From IMG/VR virus record IMGVR_UViG_3300033153_002424, positions 1-43,681 of that record: 43,681 nt of DNA; one strand, given 5' to 3'. This DNA is from a virus. Each line of letters opens with the position of its first letter. Position 1 is the stretch's first letter. Below the pieces are notes generated by a model that ran no database searches, was not told where the DNA came from, and saw only the letters and a program-made list of their open reading frames with translations. Positions 7,603 to 15,877 of the stretch are shown in pieces. A program made the translations under genes and the position numbers.

Positions 7603-9386
7603 GTTTATTTGGAGTAATAAGAGAGCTATGGACGAACGGTGCAGAAGCAACCGTGCAGAACCCGTTGCCGGTTGACGGCGATAGCGTCTATGTCAAAGAT
7701 ATCGATCTTACGTCAAGCACATCAGTTGACTTTACTGGTGGCACCGTCGCGGATCTGTTCAACAACCTAAATACAGCATTGAGTAATTCGACTGCAAACA
7801 ACCCAAAGACGCTGATTTTTAACCTTAATCGTCCTGCAAGTGCATCCGGTATTGCGATAGGCAGCACTCAAGGCGGCACGCATTCAAACCTTAAAGTTGA
7901 AGCTCTACGAGGTGGCACAACTTACACGACACTGAATGATAACTCAGCTAGTGCAATTCCGATTGAGTCACGATTCTATTCATTCTCAACTGCCGCCGGA
8001 AATGAAAACATCGGCGTAGTAGCCATCACTGGCTTACGCCTTACGTTCAACACTACCAACGCTATAGAAGTATCGTTCATTAGCCTTAGCAAGACGCTCA
8101 ACCGTATATCCTCACTGCAAGGGTTGAAGCCTGACGGCACTACGACGTTCATCGGAGCTACGAACAATTCAAACCTTGAGGTTTCAGTCCAAGAGTACGG
8201 CGACACCCCTGCTATTGATGCATTCGACCGCCTGCGCACGTCAGAGCCGTTCACACTGTTCGATTCTAAGCAACTGCACGACAAACAGCCGTTGTTCTGG
8301 GGTGAAAAAATAGGCGGCAGTGCTACAAGTGTCCACAGTTCGGCCAATTCAGAAGTTAAAATGTCTGTAACTGCCGACTCAGGTGATTACGTTATCAGGC
8401 AGACCAAGCAACGGTTCAATTATCAGCCAGGAAAGTCTCAGGAGATCTTGATGACGTTCCACAGTCCACAGGCTACAGGAATCACGAGCCGTATAGGGTT
8501 GTTCGATGACGATGGCACGGGCGACAACCTCACTCCTGGGAACGGTATCTTCTTTGAGTGTGACGGCGCGTTGAGTTGGAACATCGCCAAAGACGGGACG
8601 ATTACTGAAACAGTAGCGCAATCAAGTTGGAATGTTGACCCGCTTGATGGCACGGGCAAGAGCGGTAATACATTAGACATGACCTCTGCGCAGATCATGA
8701 TAATGGACTTCGAATGGCTTGGCGTTGGGCGTGTGCGTGTTGGCTTTGTCATTGACGGGCTTATCTTCTATTGCCACTATTTCAACCATGCCAATGACCC
8801 GGCGTTTACGTCAGTCTATATGTCTACACCTAACCTGCCGCTCAGGTACTCAATCGAGACAGACGGCACAACCGCAAGCCACGTAGACCACATCTGTTCC
8901 ACTGTTATGAGTGAGGGCGGAGTTGAAAAGACAGGCGTCCTACGCGGTGTCGATATGGGAGACAGCCTTACGACCGGCTATACCACCGGCAGTAGTTATG
9001 CACTTGTAGGCATAAGGTTAAAAGATGCATACAAAGACATTTCTGTGATACCTGTAAGCGTACCTATCGTCTTGGGATCGTCTGACACATACAAATGGAC
9101 GCTGCAACTTAACCCGACGGTTGCAGGAACGTTCACATATGGAGACCTGGCTGATAGTGCGATCCAGTATGCTACAGGCACCACGTCTAACACGATAACG
9201 CCGGGTTTAATCTTGGCGACAGGTGGCGGATCGACAGCAACACGAGCCTCGGCTGGAGAGCTCGAAACAGCACTAAGAATTGGCAGTAATATAGCAGGCA
9301 CGCAGGATGAGCTTGTGCTAGTATTGACTCCGTTATCAACCAACGTTTCAGCGTGGGGCGGGTTTAACTTCAGAGAACTACTTTGA
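7599..9386 (+). CDS. Virion structural protein, fibre/decoration type, 595 aa
   Basis: The middle of the protein (AFDRLRTSEPFTLFDSKQ, QRFNYQPGKSQEILMTFH, DFEWLGVGRVRVGFVIDG, YMSTPNLPLRYSIET, ICSTVMSEGG) has a pattern I know from large structural proteins of marine and other environmental phages, without a defined biochemical role. The N-terminus is a Ser/Thr-rich beta domain. The ATG at 7599 is chosen over 7587 because it overlaps the collagen-like stop and follows GGTGAG. Coupling to the collagen-like gene suggests both belong to one appendage. Confidence 0.75.
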   Translation: MSLFGVIRELWTNGAEATVQNPLPVDGDSVYVKDIDLTSSTSVDFTGGTVADLFNNLNTALSNSTANNPKTLIFNLNRPASASGIAIGSTQGGTHSNLKVEALRGGTTYTTLNDNSASAIPIESRFYSFSTAAGNENIGVVAITGLRLTFNTTNAIEVSFISLSKTLNRISSLQGLKPDGTTTFIGATNNSNLEVSVQEYGDTPAIDAFDRLRTSEPFTLFDSKQLHDKQPLFWGEKIGGSATSVHSSANSEVKMSVTADSGDYVIRQTKQRFNYQPGKSQEILMTFHSPQATGITSRIGLFDDDGTGDNLTPGNGIFFECDGALSWNIAKDGTITETVAQSSWNVDPLDGTGKSGNTLDMTSAQIMIMDFEWLGVGRVRVGFVIDGLIFYCHYFNHANDPAFTSVYMSTPNLPLRYSIETDGTTASHVDHICSTVMSEGGVEKTGVLRGVDMGDSLTTGYTTGSSYALVGIRLKDAYKDISVIPVSVPIVLGSSDTYKWTLQLNPTVAGTFTYGDLADSAIQYATGTTSNTITPGLILATGGGSTATRASAGELETALRIGSNIAGTQDELVLVLTPLSTNVSAWGGFNFRELL

Positions 9387-9415
9387 CGAATAACAATAAT
9401 TAAAAGGAGTATACC

Positions 9416-10636
9416 ATGGATAGACTGATGACATCTTGGACCTTTGAAAAACAAGGCGGTATCAGCGTAAACAAAGAAAAGGGTATTATTCGCAACGTCG
9501 CAGTTGTATCGGTTGGCACAGCCAAGGGCCATGGCGTAGAGCTGGACAGCGAGTTTATCGAAGAAACAGTGAGGCAGGGAAATGAATTTAGAAACGGCGT
9601 CAAAATGCGATTCGGACACCCCACAATGTCCTCGACGGCTCTTGGAACGTTCCTTGGACGCGCGAAGAACTTCCGAGTTGACAACAGCGGTGAGGTACCT
9701 ATTGCAAGGGCTGACGCATTCCTATCTACGGAAGCAAAAGACACACCCAACGGAAACCTCTTCGACTATGTTCTAGGCATGGCCGATAACGAGTCAGACG
9801 CATTCGGGCTGTCCATTGTTTTTAAGCCGGGCGATAAATTCCAGTTTGATGATGACGGGGTAAAGAAGAAAGACAACTTTGACCCAGCCAAGCCCACATT
9901 CATCGAGAATGATAAATTTAATTTCGTTGACTTCGTAGACGATCCAGCAGCTAACGCGTCTGGGTTATTCTCGACCTTCGACAGCACTACTATTGCAGGG
10001 CAGGTATCAGAGTTCCTTGATACGCATCCTATGATCTGGGACGTGATGAAGGACAGGCCGGATATCTTCGAAACATTCACAGCAAGGTACAACGAATACC
10101 TGCAGCGCAAAGACACGACAACTACAGACGGGTTTGACGCTGAAACAATTAATGAGGAACTATCAGCAGTAGCTGATACTCATAGTGGCTCGGTTGAGCC
10201 GGATAAACAAAACGAGGAACCAAAGATGAGTGACGAACGCAAACTGTTCCAAGAAATGGAAGAAAAGTTTGGTACTGAGATCGCTTCTGAGGTTTTCAAG
10301 ACCGGCGGCACGCTGGAAGATGCACAAGCAAAGTTTGAAGAGCAGAAGTTTACTGCACTACAGGCCGAATGCGATGAGCTGAAATCCAAAAACGCCGAGT
10401 TGAATACTGAAGTTGAAGAACTCAACGCCAAGCTTAAAGCCATTACAGACGGGGAAGCCCCCGTTGACTTCGAAGACGCAGGAGAGGAAACGGTTCTAAA
10501 CGAGCCTGAAGCCATCGACTGTAACGCGAAGATAAAAGAGTACCGGGACCAAGGTCTCAGTGCTACGGAAGCGCAGGATAAGGTCCTGGCTGATTACCCT
10601 GAAGAATTCAAGAAACAATTCAATGTTGGAGCCTAA
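9416..10636 (+). CDS. Head maturation protease with C-terminal scaffold
   Basis: The N-terminal part (about residues 20-190) resembles S78/U35-type prohead proteases. A catalytic-like His68 is in KMRFGHP and Ser133 in AFGLSIVF, spaced as in the HK97 enzyme, with FVDDPAA after them. Residues 271-406 are charged and coiled coil (ECDELKSKNAELNTEVEELNAKLKA), as in scaffolding proteins. The organisation is that of lambda C/Nu3: one frame giving a protease-scaffold and, from an internal start, scaffold alone. The start follows AAAAGGAG. The catalytic residues are assigned by motif spacing only. Confidence 0.82.
   Translation: MDRLMTSWTFEKQGGISVNKEKGIIRNVAVVSVGTAKGHGVELDSEFIEETVRQGNEFRNGVKMRFGHPTMSSTALGTFLGRAKNFRVDNSGEVPIARADAFLSTEAKDTPNGNLFDYVLGMADNESDAFGLSIVFKPGDKFQFDDDGVKKKDNFDPAKPTFIENDKFNFVDFVDDPAANASGLFSTFDSTTIAGQVSEFLDTHPMIWDVMKDRPDIFETFTARYNEYLQRKDTTTTDGFDAETINEELSAVADTHSGSVEPDKQNEEPKMSDERKLFQEMEEKFGTEIASEVFKTGGTLEDAQAKFEEQKFTALQAECDELKSKNAELNTEVEELNAKLKAITDGEAPVDFEDAGEETVLNEPEAIDCNAKIKEYRDQGLSATEAQDKVLADYPEEFKKQFNVGA
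10226..10636 (+). CDS. Nested scaffold protein from an internal start, 136 aa
   Basis: Inside the protease gene an in-frame ATG at 10226 has GAGGA seven bases upstream, an optimal ribosome site, and begins MSDERKLFQEMEEKFG just where the scaffold-like coiled coil starts. Lambda Nu3 and many HK97-fold phages make scaffold this way. Production of the shorter protein is inferred from the ribosome site and the domain boundary. Confidence 0.65.
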   Translation: MSDERKLFQEMEEKFGTEIASEVFKTGGTLEDAQAKFEEQKFTALQAECDELKSKNAELNTEVEELNAKLKAITDGEAPVDFEDAGEETVLNEPEAIDCNAKIKEYRDQGLSATEAQDKVLADYPEEFKKQFNVGA

Positions 10637-10638
10637 TT

Positions 10639-11019
10639 ATGGCAGCTAACCATTGGTTTGATGCAGGCTACGTTCCGTTTACTGCAAGCGGTACCGTAAC
10701 CAAACATAACCTTGTCAAGCTCTCCGCAGCTTCGACCGTCGCTCAATGCGGCGCTGGTGAGGCCGCTATTGGTGTCGCAATGGACACAGTAGCAACCACG
10801 CTAGAAGTAAAAGTTAAACTGTTCAACGCCGCCGGTACATTCCCTTGTATCGCCGCTGGTGCTATCGCCGCTGGTGCTGCTGTTTACACAGCCGCTGATG
10901 GTAAGGTCGATGACAACCAGACCGGAACAGGCGCTATCCTCGGTATCGCTAAGGCTGCATCTGCCGCTGACGCCGATTCTATCGAGATCATCCGTGAATA
11001 CGTCGTAGCAACGACTTAA
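10639..11019 (+). CDS. Capsid decoration/cement protein (DUF2190-like), 126 aa
   Basis: A small Ala/Gly/Thr-rich beta protein (TASGTVTKHNLVKLSAAST, IGVAMDTVATTLEVKVKL, AAGAIAAGAAVYTAADGKVDD) with the pattern of DUF2190-type cement proteins that sit on the capsid surface. It lies directly between protease/scaffold and major capsid genes, as gpD does in lambda. It starts two bases after the protease stop. Confidence 0.82.
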   Translation: MAANHWFDAGYVPFTASGTVTKHNLVKLSAASTVAQCGAGEAAIGVAMDTVATTLEVKVKLFNAAGTFPCIAAGAIAAGAAVYTAADGKVDDNQTGTGAILGIAKAASAADADSIEIIREYVVATT

Positions 11020-11034
11020 TAAGGAGTATTAGCA

Positions 11035-12003
11035 ATGCAATCTACTGCAACACTTCGCCCTCTGCTTCAAACCAGTGCGGCTGAATACGCTGATTCTCTT
11101 CTGAGTCAGTTTATGGCACCAGACGTTCTTCCTGTAATGCAGGTTGACGCCAAGACAGGCACCTATGGTTCTGTCCCTATCGAGAACGTAACAGACGAGA
11201 CAGGTTCTGGTAAACGCGCTCCCGGTTCTGGTTACGAACGTAACGAGTCCAGCGTAGAGACTGACACCTATACTTGCGCAGAGTATGGTTTCGAAGAGCC
11301 GCTTGATGATAGCGATTCTAAGGAAATCGGTCTGGTTCTCAACGCAGAACGTGAAATCACGAACCTCAACACATTCCGCCTCGCTAAAAGGCAGGAAATC
11401 CGCGCTGCTGCTGCTGTATTTAACGCTTCTACATTCTCCGCCTATACGGCTGGTGTAACTGTAGAGTGGGACAATGCATCTGGCACGCCTTATTCGGATA
11501 TTCAGGACATCATCCTGACTCTGAAGAATAACGTAGGCGGCGCTCTTGCCCCCGGCGCTGAGATCTGCTTAGCAGTCAGTGAAAAGGTCTATCGCAACAT
11601 GGTTGTTACCACTGAGATTCAGGGTAAGATCATGGGCGGCGATGGCTCGACCATCGACAAGGACCCAAGCACTAGCCGTGACATCATCGCTAAGGACCGT
11701 CTCGCACGCATCCTCGGCGTTGACAAAGTGTTCACGTCTAACGCTCAGAACGCAAGCGTTGACATCTGGAACGACGAATATGCAATGCTGTTTATTCGTA
11801 ATACCGCCGGTATCGTTGAGCGCATGAACCCGCAGATGGGTAGAACCATGCTATGGTCTGAGGATTCGAACAATCCTTGGACAGTAGAAAGCTATCGCGA
11901 AGAAAACGTCCGTTCGGACATCTTCCGCGTACGTCATAACGTTGAAGAGAAGATCATCAACGCTAATGCCGCTTATCTGCTGAGCAACATTACTACCACG
12001 TAA
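11035..12003 (+). CDS. Major capsid protein, 322 aa
   Basis: Position, length and pattern fit an HK97-fold major capsid protein of the lambda E-like branch. Visible features are the long N-terminal region ending in VPIENVTDETG, a helix with NTFRLAKRQEIRAAAAVFN, the IILTLKNNVGGALAPGAEICLAVSEKVYRNM segment typical of capsid P/A domains, and SYREENVRSDIFRVRHNVEEKIINANAAYLL at the end. The ribosome site TAAGGAG is strong, as expected for the most abundant protein. A large hairpin follows the gene. Confidence 0.9.
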   Translation: MQSTATLRPLLQTSAAEYADSLLSQFMAPDVLPVMQVDAKTGTYGSVPIENVTDETGSGKRAPGSGYERNESSVETDTYTCAEYGFEEPLDDSDSKEIGLVLNAEREITNLNTFRLAKRQEIRAAAAVFNASTFSAYTAGVTVEWDNASGTPYSDIQDIILTLKNNVGGALAPGAEICLAVSEKVYRNMVVTTEIQGKIMGGDGSTIDKDPSTSRDIIAKDRLARILGVDKVFTSNAQNASVDIWNDEYAMLFIRNTAGIVERMNPQMGRTMLWSEDSNNPWTVESYREENVRSDIFRVRHNVEEKIINANAAYLLSNITTT

Positions 12004-12011
12004 TACAATTC

Positions 12012-12051
12012 GCACCAAATGGGCGCGCGGGCAACCGCCGCCCTTTGGTGT
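12012..12051 (+). terminator. Strong hairpin after the capsid gene (partial terminator or mRNA stabiliser)
   Basis: CACCAAA (12013-12019) pairs with TTTGGTG (12044-12050), and inside it GGGCG (12021-12025) pairs with CGCCC (12039-12043). No T-run follows, so it is more likely to protect the 3' end of the capsid message or cause partial termination than to stop transcription fully. Confidence 0.6.
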
Positions 12052-12068
12052 GTTCACGAGGTGCAATT

Positions 12069-12437
12069 GTGGCGGATTGGTTATCATTAGTATCTACAGA
12101 CTTCGCTGATATCATAGGTGAGATAGGCAGTGCAATCACCCTTCAGAAGCCGACATACTCCCAAAACGCTGACGGTGAGTCTGTTGTTTCATGGTCAACA
12201 GTAGAGACGGGGAACGCTGTTGTTGAGATGCGCAACGCCCAAGAGCGCGAACAGGACGAAAGACTACAGGGCAGACTTTTCCATTGGGTATTCTTTGACA
12301 CGAGCGAGGACGTGAAACCGGATTGGCGTTTTCTTGTAGGCGCTCAGGTGTTGAATATTGAGGAACCATTTCCACTCACCCAAGGCGTAACAGTACGCGA
12401 GTTCAGATGTACTCAGGTTTTGGACGGGACCACCTAA
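12069..12437 (+). CDS. Head-tail adaptor (SPP1 gp16-like), 122 aa
   Basis: A small beta-rich protein with the pattern of phage head-closure proteins: an early ITLQKPTYSQNADGESVVSWSTVET, then AVVEMRNAQERE, RLFHWVFFDTSEDVKPDWRFLVGAQVLNIEEPF. It would close the connector beneath the portal. The start is GTG 12069, six bases after GAGGTG; there is no better ATG. The stop overlaps the next start (TAATG). Confidence 0.75.
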   Translation: MADWLSLVSTDFADIIGEIGSAITLQKPTYSQNADGESVVSWSTVETGNAVVEMRNAQEREQDERLQGRLFHWVFFDTSEDVKPDWRFLVGAQVLNIEEPFPLTQGVTVREFRCTQVLDGTT

Positions 12438-12949
12438 TGGCAGAGCAAGCTGCACTATTAGAGTTATTCGGTGACAAACAGTTGCAGAATGCGTTGCTTG
12501 ACCTAGCCGACAATTCAGCATGGCGTGTTATGCGTCCAAGCATTAGCAAAGCATTAAATCCGGTTAAGCAGCAAGCGAAAGCGAATGTTGATAGGAATAA
12601 GCGGTCTGGGGCTCTCCGGAGAGCCATATCAAAGAAGGTGCAAAGGAAGAGGGGTAAAAAGAACAAGGCATGGGGTAAGGTATTCGTTAAATCAAAGCCT
12701 CAAGAATGGAACGGTAAGACTATCAACCCTGCAAAATACGCACATTTGCTGGAGTTCGGTACAGTACACTCAAGGCCGTATCCGTTTTTGCGTGTGGCTT
12801 TAAGTCAGAAACGGGGGGCCATTCAAAGGATAATGATTACTGAGGGGTGGAAGAATATGTCTAAATTTGCAGGCAAGCTAAGACGGAAGCATAATACAAT
12901 GGACGCACTTAGAAAAGGCAGGAGAAAAGGCAGGAGGCTATTCCGATGA
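12437..12949 (+). CDS. HK97 gp10-like neck/tail completion protein, 170 aa
   Basis: The signature ...PAKYAHLLEFGTVHSRPYPFLRVAL near the centre is that of the HK97 gp10 family, which works at the head-tail junction. Flanks are very basic, including a C-terminal RRKGRRLFR. It starts at ATG 12437 inside the stop of the adaptor gene (TAATG) and overlaps the next gene by four bases. Confidence 0.85.
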   Translation: MAEQAALLELFGDKQLQNALLDLADNSAWRVMRPSISKALNPVKQQAKANVDRNKRSGALRRAISKKVQRKRGKKNKAWGKVFVKSKPQEWNGKTINPAKYAHLLEFGTVHSRPYPFLRVALSQKRGAIQRIMITEGWKNMSKFAGKLRRKHNTMDALRKGRRKGRRLFR

Positions 12950-13365
12950 GCACTTTCCAATCCGCTTTAAGAACATATTTACTAGCAGATTCAGATATAA
13001 CAGATATTATTGGCGCTAGCGGTGTATATGCTTTCCCCGTAGCCCAAAACCAAGAGCCTCCCTACATTGTAATCAGCCGGATACTTGAGGAGCCTTTCAA
13101 TAACTTAGACGCGGTTCAGGCAGTAGTTAGGGAAGAGTGGCAGCTTGATTGTATCGCACTGTTGAACGATGACTCGGAATCCCTGAAGACAGCAGTGATA
13201 GGCAGGATTAATAATGCGAGCCCGACAACCCTTTCAGGGTTTGACGTATCGCTTTTAATAGTAACGAGTGTATCTGATTTGTCAGAGCTTGAAGATGACG
13301 GATCACAAACAAAGGCAATTCGTAAGACTATCACGGCGACAGTCAAGCGGACGCCAACAACATAG
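12946..13365 (+). CDS. DUF3168-like tail terminator/completion protein, 139 aa
   Basis: The order TFQSALRTYLLADSDITDIIG, VYAFPVAQNQEPPYIVISRI, EEWQLDCIALLNDDSESLKTAVIGRIN matches the DUF3168/lambda gpU-type pattern of proteins that cap the tail tube at the head end. It follows gp10-like and precedes the tail tube gene, as in most siphoviruses. ATGA overlap with the upstream gene. Confidence 0.8.
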   Translation: MSTFQSALRTYLLADSDITDIIGASGVYAFPVAQNQEPPYIVISRILEEPFNNLDAVQAVVREEWQLDCIALLNDDSESLKTAVIGRINNASPTTLSGFDVSLLIVTSVSDLSELEDDGSQTKAIRKTITATVKRTPTT

Positions 13366-13375
13366 GTAAAATACA

Positions 13376-13774
13376 ATGGCATCTACCTTTGAAGGCAATG
13401 GCGTAAGCTTTACTTTTGCAGGCTTAACGCTGAAAGCGCAGACAATCGAGATCCCCGGCTGGACTAAAGCCATCCTGGATATCTCCACGCTGTCGAACGT
13501 TGCGGCAAGAACTAAATTCGTTGGTGCATTGAAGGATTTTGGTAGCCTTGTCCTTAATTGCGAATTCGACGCTTCCGTGTATGACTCACTCCCAGAGACT
13601 GAGCAGACTTTAATTATCACTGTTCCGTCGGTTGGCACGATAACTTACTGGGCTAAAATGTCAGAGCTTGGAAGTGTTACTATGGCTAACGATGAACAGC
13701 CGCTCTATCCTATTACGTTAGCAATTACTAACCTAACCGGAACGACTGAAACAGTCCCTGTATTCTCTACTTAA
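13376..13774 (+). CDS. Major tail tube protein, 132 aa
   Basis: A short beta-rich protein (GVSFTFAGLTLKAQTIEIPGWTKAILDISTLSN...) of the siphovirus tail tube class, which stacks as hexameric rings around the tape measure. The pattern PGWT..DISTL.N and the position before the frameshifted chaperones support this. At 132 residues it is at the small end of the family. Confidence 0.8.
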   Translation: MASTFEGNGVSFTFAGLTLKAQTIEIPGWTKAILDISTLSNVAARTKFVGALKDFGSLVLNCEFDASVYDSLPETEQTLIITVPSVGTITYWAKMSELGSVTMANDEQPLYPITLAITNLTGTTETVPVFST

Positions 13775-13795
13775 TAACAGTTAAAGGTGCGAACG

Positions 13796-14128
13796 ATGAA
13801 ACTGTCAGAAAGGATAAAGGCGAAAGCAAAGGTCAGGCGTAGCGCCACATGTAAGATATTCGAAGAAGAAGTTCTGTGTGTGCTCCATAGCGCAGCAGGT
13901 ATGTCGGAATTGGGCAACGAACTAGACAAAGCAGCAGAAGGCGCGTCTTTTGAGACCGCCAAAATTATAGCGAAACAGTTCCTCGATCCTGATACCAACA
14001 AACCGTGCATGACTGCAAGCTTTATTGATAAAGAATGTAGTCAGACAGACGCTATGGAGCTTTTGCGCATATTCTTGAGAATGAATGGGTCAGGTTCTGG
14101 CTCATTGGAGCAAGCTGAAAAAAACTGA
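13796..14128 (+). CDS. Tail assembly chaperone, upstream frame (lambda G-like)
   Basis: An acidic, helical 110-residue protein between tail tube and tape measure genes, the place of lambda G. The ATG at 13796 follows AAAGGTG; a GTG at 13787 is inside that ribosome site. It ends GAA AAA AAC TGA, which contains the slippery heptamer A-AAA-AAC (14119-14125) immediately before the stop. A -1 slip would carry translation into the next frame (see the following entry). Confidence 0.82.
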   Translation: MKLSERIKAKAKVRRSATCKIFEEEVLCVLHSAAGMSELGNELDKAAEGASFETAKIIAKQFLDPDTNKPCMTASFIDKECSQTDAMELLRIFLRMNGSGSGSLEQAEKN

Positions 14129-14454
14129 CGGAAGACCCTGAGTTATATCTAATGCACAGGGTCGCAGATGAAATATTTAGCTGTTCAGTTGAAGAGATGA
14201 GCGAACAGATAACATATAAGGAGTTCGTAAATTGGGTTGCATATCTGAAACTGAAAGACGAACGCTTCGAGAAGTGGGAGTTTTATGCGGCCCAAATAGC
14301 CCATGCAGTTGTTCAGGTGCAAAGCAAAAAGCGATACACTATAGCCGACTTCACTATTCAGGACCAATCGCCCACACAGGCGGACCCCGCGAAGATATTA
14401 GAGATACTTGCAGCTTCATTCGGCGGCAAAATAAAGAGGTTAGATGATGGCTAG
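14125..14454 (+). CDS. Tail assembly chaperone extension reached by -1 frameshift (lambda T-like)
   Basis: This frame is open in -1 relative to the upstream chaperone from the slippery heptamer at 14119-14125. It continues as LTEDPELYLMHRVADEIF..., so a G-T fusion of about 219 residues would be made. It also has an ATG at 14152 but no good ribosome site there, which favours frameshifting. In lambda the fusion protein loads the tape measure into the growing tail. The ratio of products cannot be read from sequence. Confidence 0.75.
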   Translation: MTEDPELYLMHRVADEIFSCSVEEMSEQITYKEFVNWVAYLKLKDERFEKWEFYAAQIAHAVVQVQSKKRYTIADFTIQDQSPTQADPAKILEILAASFGGKIKRLDDG

Positions 14455-15877
14455 GCCTATTGGTGCATTGTCTGTATTTCTCACAGCAAATACAACACCC
14501 TTCCAGAAGAGCATGTTCAATGCTCGACGCAGCTTAAAAACACTTAGCGGTGCAGCGAAGATTGCGAGTGCTGCTATTGCCGGTGGTATAGCTGCATTGT
14601 CGGTTAGCGGGTTTAGGGCTGCTGTTGCAGCAGAAGAGATTGAGAGCAAGTTTGGCGTGGTGTTCGGTGCTATCCCTGACATGGCCGGAGAAGCGGCGAA
14701 GCAGATATCTAAGGATTTCGATCTTGCAGACAGTACGGTACAAAAGATGCTTTCAAGTACTGGTGACTTGCTTACGGGGTTTGGATTCACTCAAGGTTCA
14801 GCGTTAAGGCTATCGCGCACAGTTGCCAAGCTTGCTGGTGACCTAGCATCATTCCAGAATATCGAAGGCGGAGCGGCTGACGCTGCATTCAGACTTACCA
14901 AGGGTATCTTGGGCGAGACTGAGAATCTGAAATCTCTAGGCATTGTCGTCAGGCAGGACACTAAAGAGTTTAAGGATATGGTGGCCCAGCTTGTCAAGGC
15001 TGAGGGACTAACTCAACAGCAGGCTAAAGCCCAAGTAATCCTCACAGGTGCTATCAAACAATCAAAGAACGCAATCGGCGACTATGCACGCACCCAAGAC
15101 AGTACAGCTAATTCGATCAAGCGTCTCAGCGAGGCTTGGAAAGAGTTTAGAGAGGGATTTGGCGAGGTAGTTAAACAGCTTGTCACGTTTACAGCTGGAA
15201 CAGGGAAAGATTTTGCGGCGACCCTTAAAGACATCGGGAAGGAATTAAAAAACATTGCCGATCAAGTGAAGCTCTTAAGCAAGGCTGGAGGGTTTAGGAA
15301 CCTTTTGAATATAGCCGGAACGGGTAGGTCATTGGCCGAGTCGGGCGCTGACGAACTACGCGCAATGGTTGAGGATGAGCTCGGTGGCATCGACGTTGCA
15401 GAGGCTACAGAGAAACAGCGTGAGCGTGCCATAAAGGCGGTTCTCGCTGAGTCTGAGTTTACCGCTGGTGCAATCAAGCTATTTAGGACGGGGCTACCAG
15501 CTGCCGCCAAAGAGGTTAAGGAGTTCGCAGATGGCGTAAAGAAAGCAAGAAAGGCAAGAGCCGAGGCACTGCGAAAGGGCAAAGCCGCAATAGATGAAGA
15601 TGAGTTTGATCCTACTGGAGACATTGAGCAGAGTATACTTGATAAACTCCCAGACTTTAAGAAGGTCTCAGGTGGCCCGAATCTATCAGCAGCCATACGG
15701 GCAGAGACGCAAGCGGCATTTGCCCTTAGAACTGCGGGCGTAGGGGCGACAGGAACAGAAGAAAAGATGCGCAAGAAAAACGTTAAAGCTAATATCGAAA
15801 CTGCTAACGAGATAAAGAAGCAAAATCGTATAGGCGTTAAGATACAGAACCTGAAAGTAGTCGGGAGCCTCGCATAA
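14444..15877 (+). CDS. Tape measure protein (short), 477 aa
   Basis: Begins with GALSVFLTANTTPFQKSMFNARRSLKTLSGAAKIAS, the usual start of tape measure proteins, followed by an Ala/Gly-rich hydrophobic stretch (AAIAGGIAALSVSGFRAAVAA), then FGAIPDMAGEAAKQISKDF and TGDLLTGFGFTQGSALRLS. The rest is long charged helix. Tape length sets tail length in this family, so 477 residues imply a short siphovirus tail of roughly 70 nm (inference from the usual 0.15 nm per residue). ATG 14444 and ATG 14447 are both possible; AAAGAGG lies upstream. Confidence 0.88.
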   Translation: MMARPIGALSVFLTANTTPFQKSMFNARRSLKTLSGAAKIASAAIAGGIAALSVSGFRAAVAAEEIESKFGVVFGAIPDMAGEAAKQISKDFDLADSTVQKMLSSTGDLLTGFGFTQGSALRLSRTVAKLAGDLASFQNIEGGAADAAFRLTKGILGETENLKSLGIVVRQDTKEFKDMVAQLVKAEGLTQQQAKAQVILTGAIKQSKNAIGDYARTQDSTANSIKRLSEAWKEFREGFGEVVKQLVTFTAGTGKDFAATLKDIGKELKNIADQVKLLSKAGGFRNLLNIAGTGRSLAESGADELRAMVEDELGGIDVAEATEKQRERAIKAVLAESEFTAGAIKLFRTGLPAAAKEVKEFADGVKKARKARAEALRKGKAAIDEDEFDPTGDIEQSILDKLPDFKKVSGGPNLSAAIRAETQAAFALRTAGVGATGTEEKMRKKNVKANIETANEIKKQNRIGVKIQNLKVVGSLA

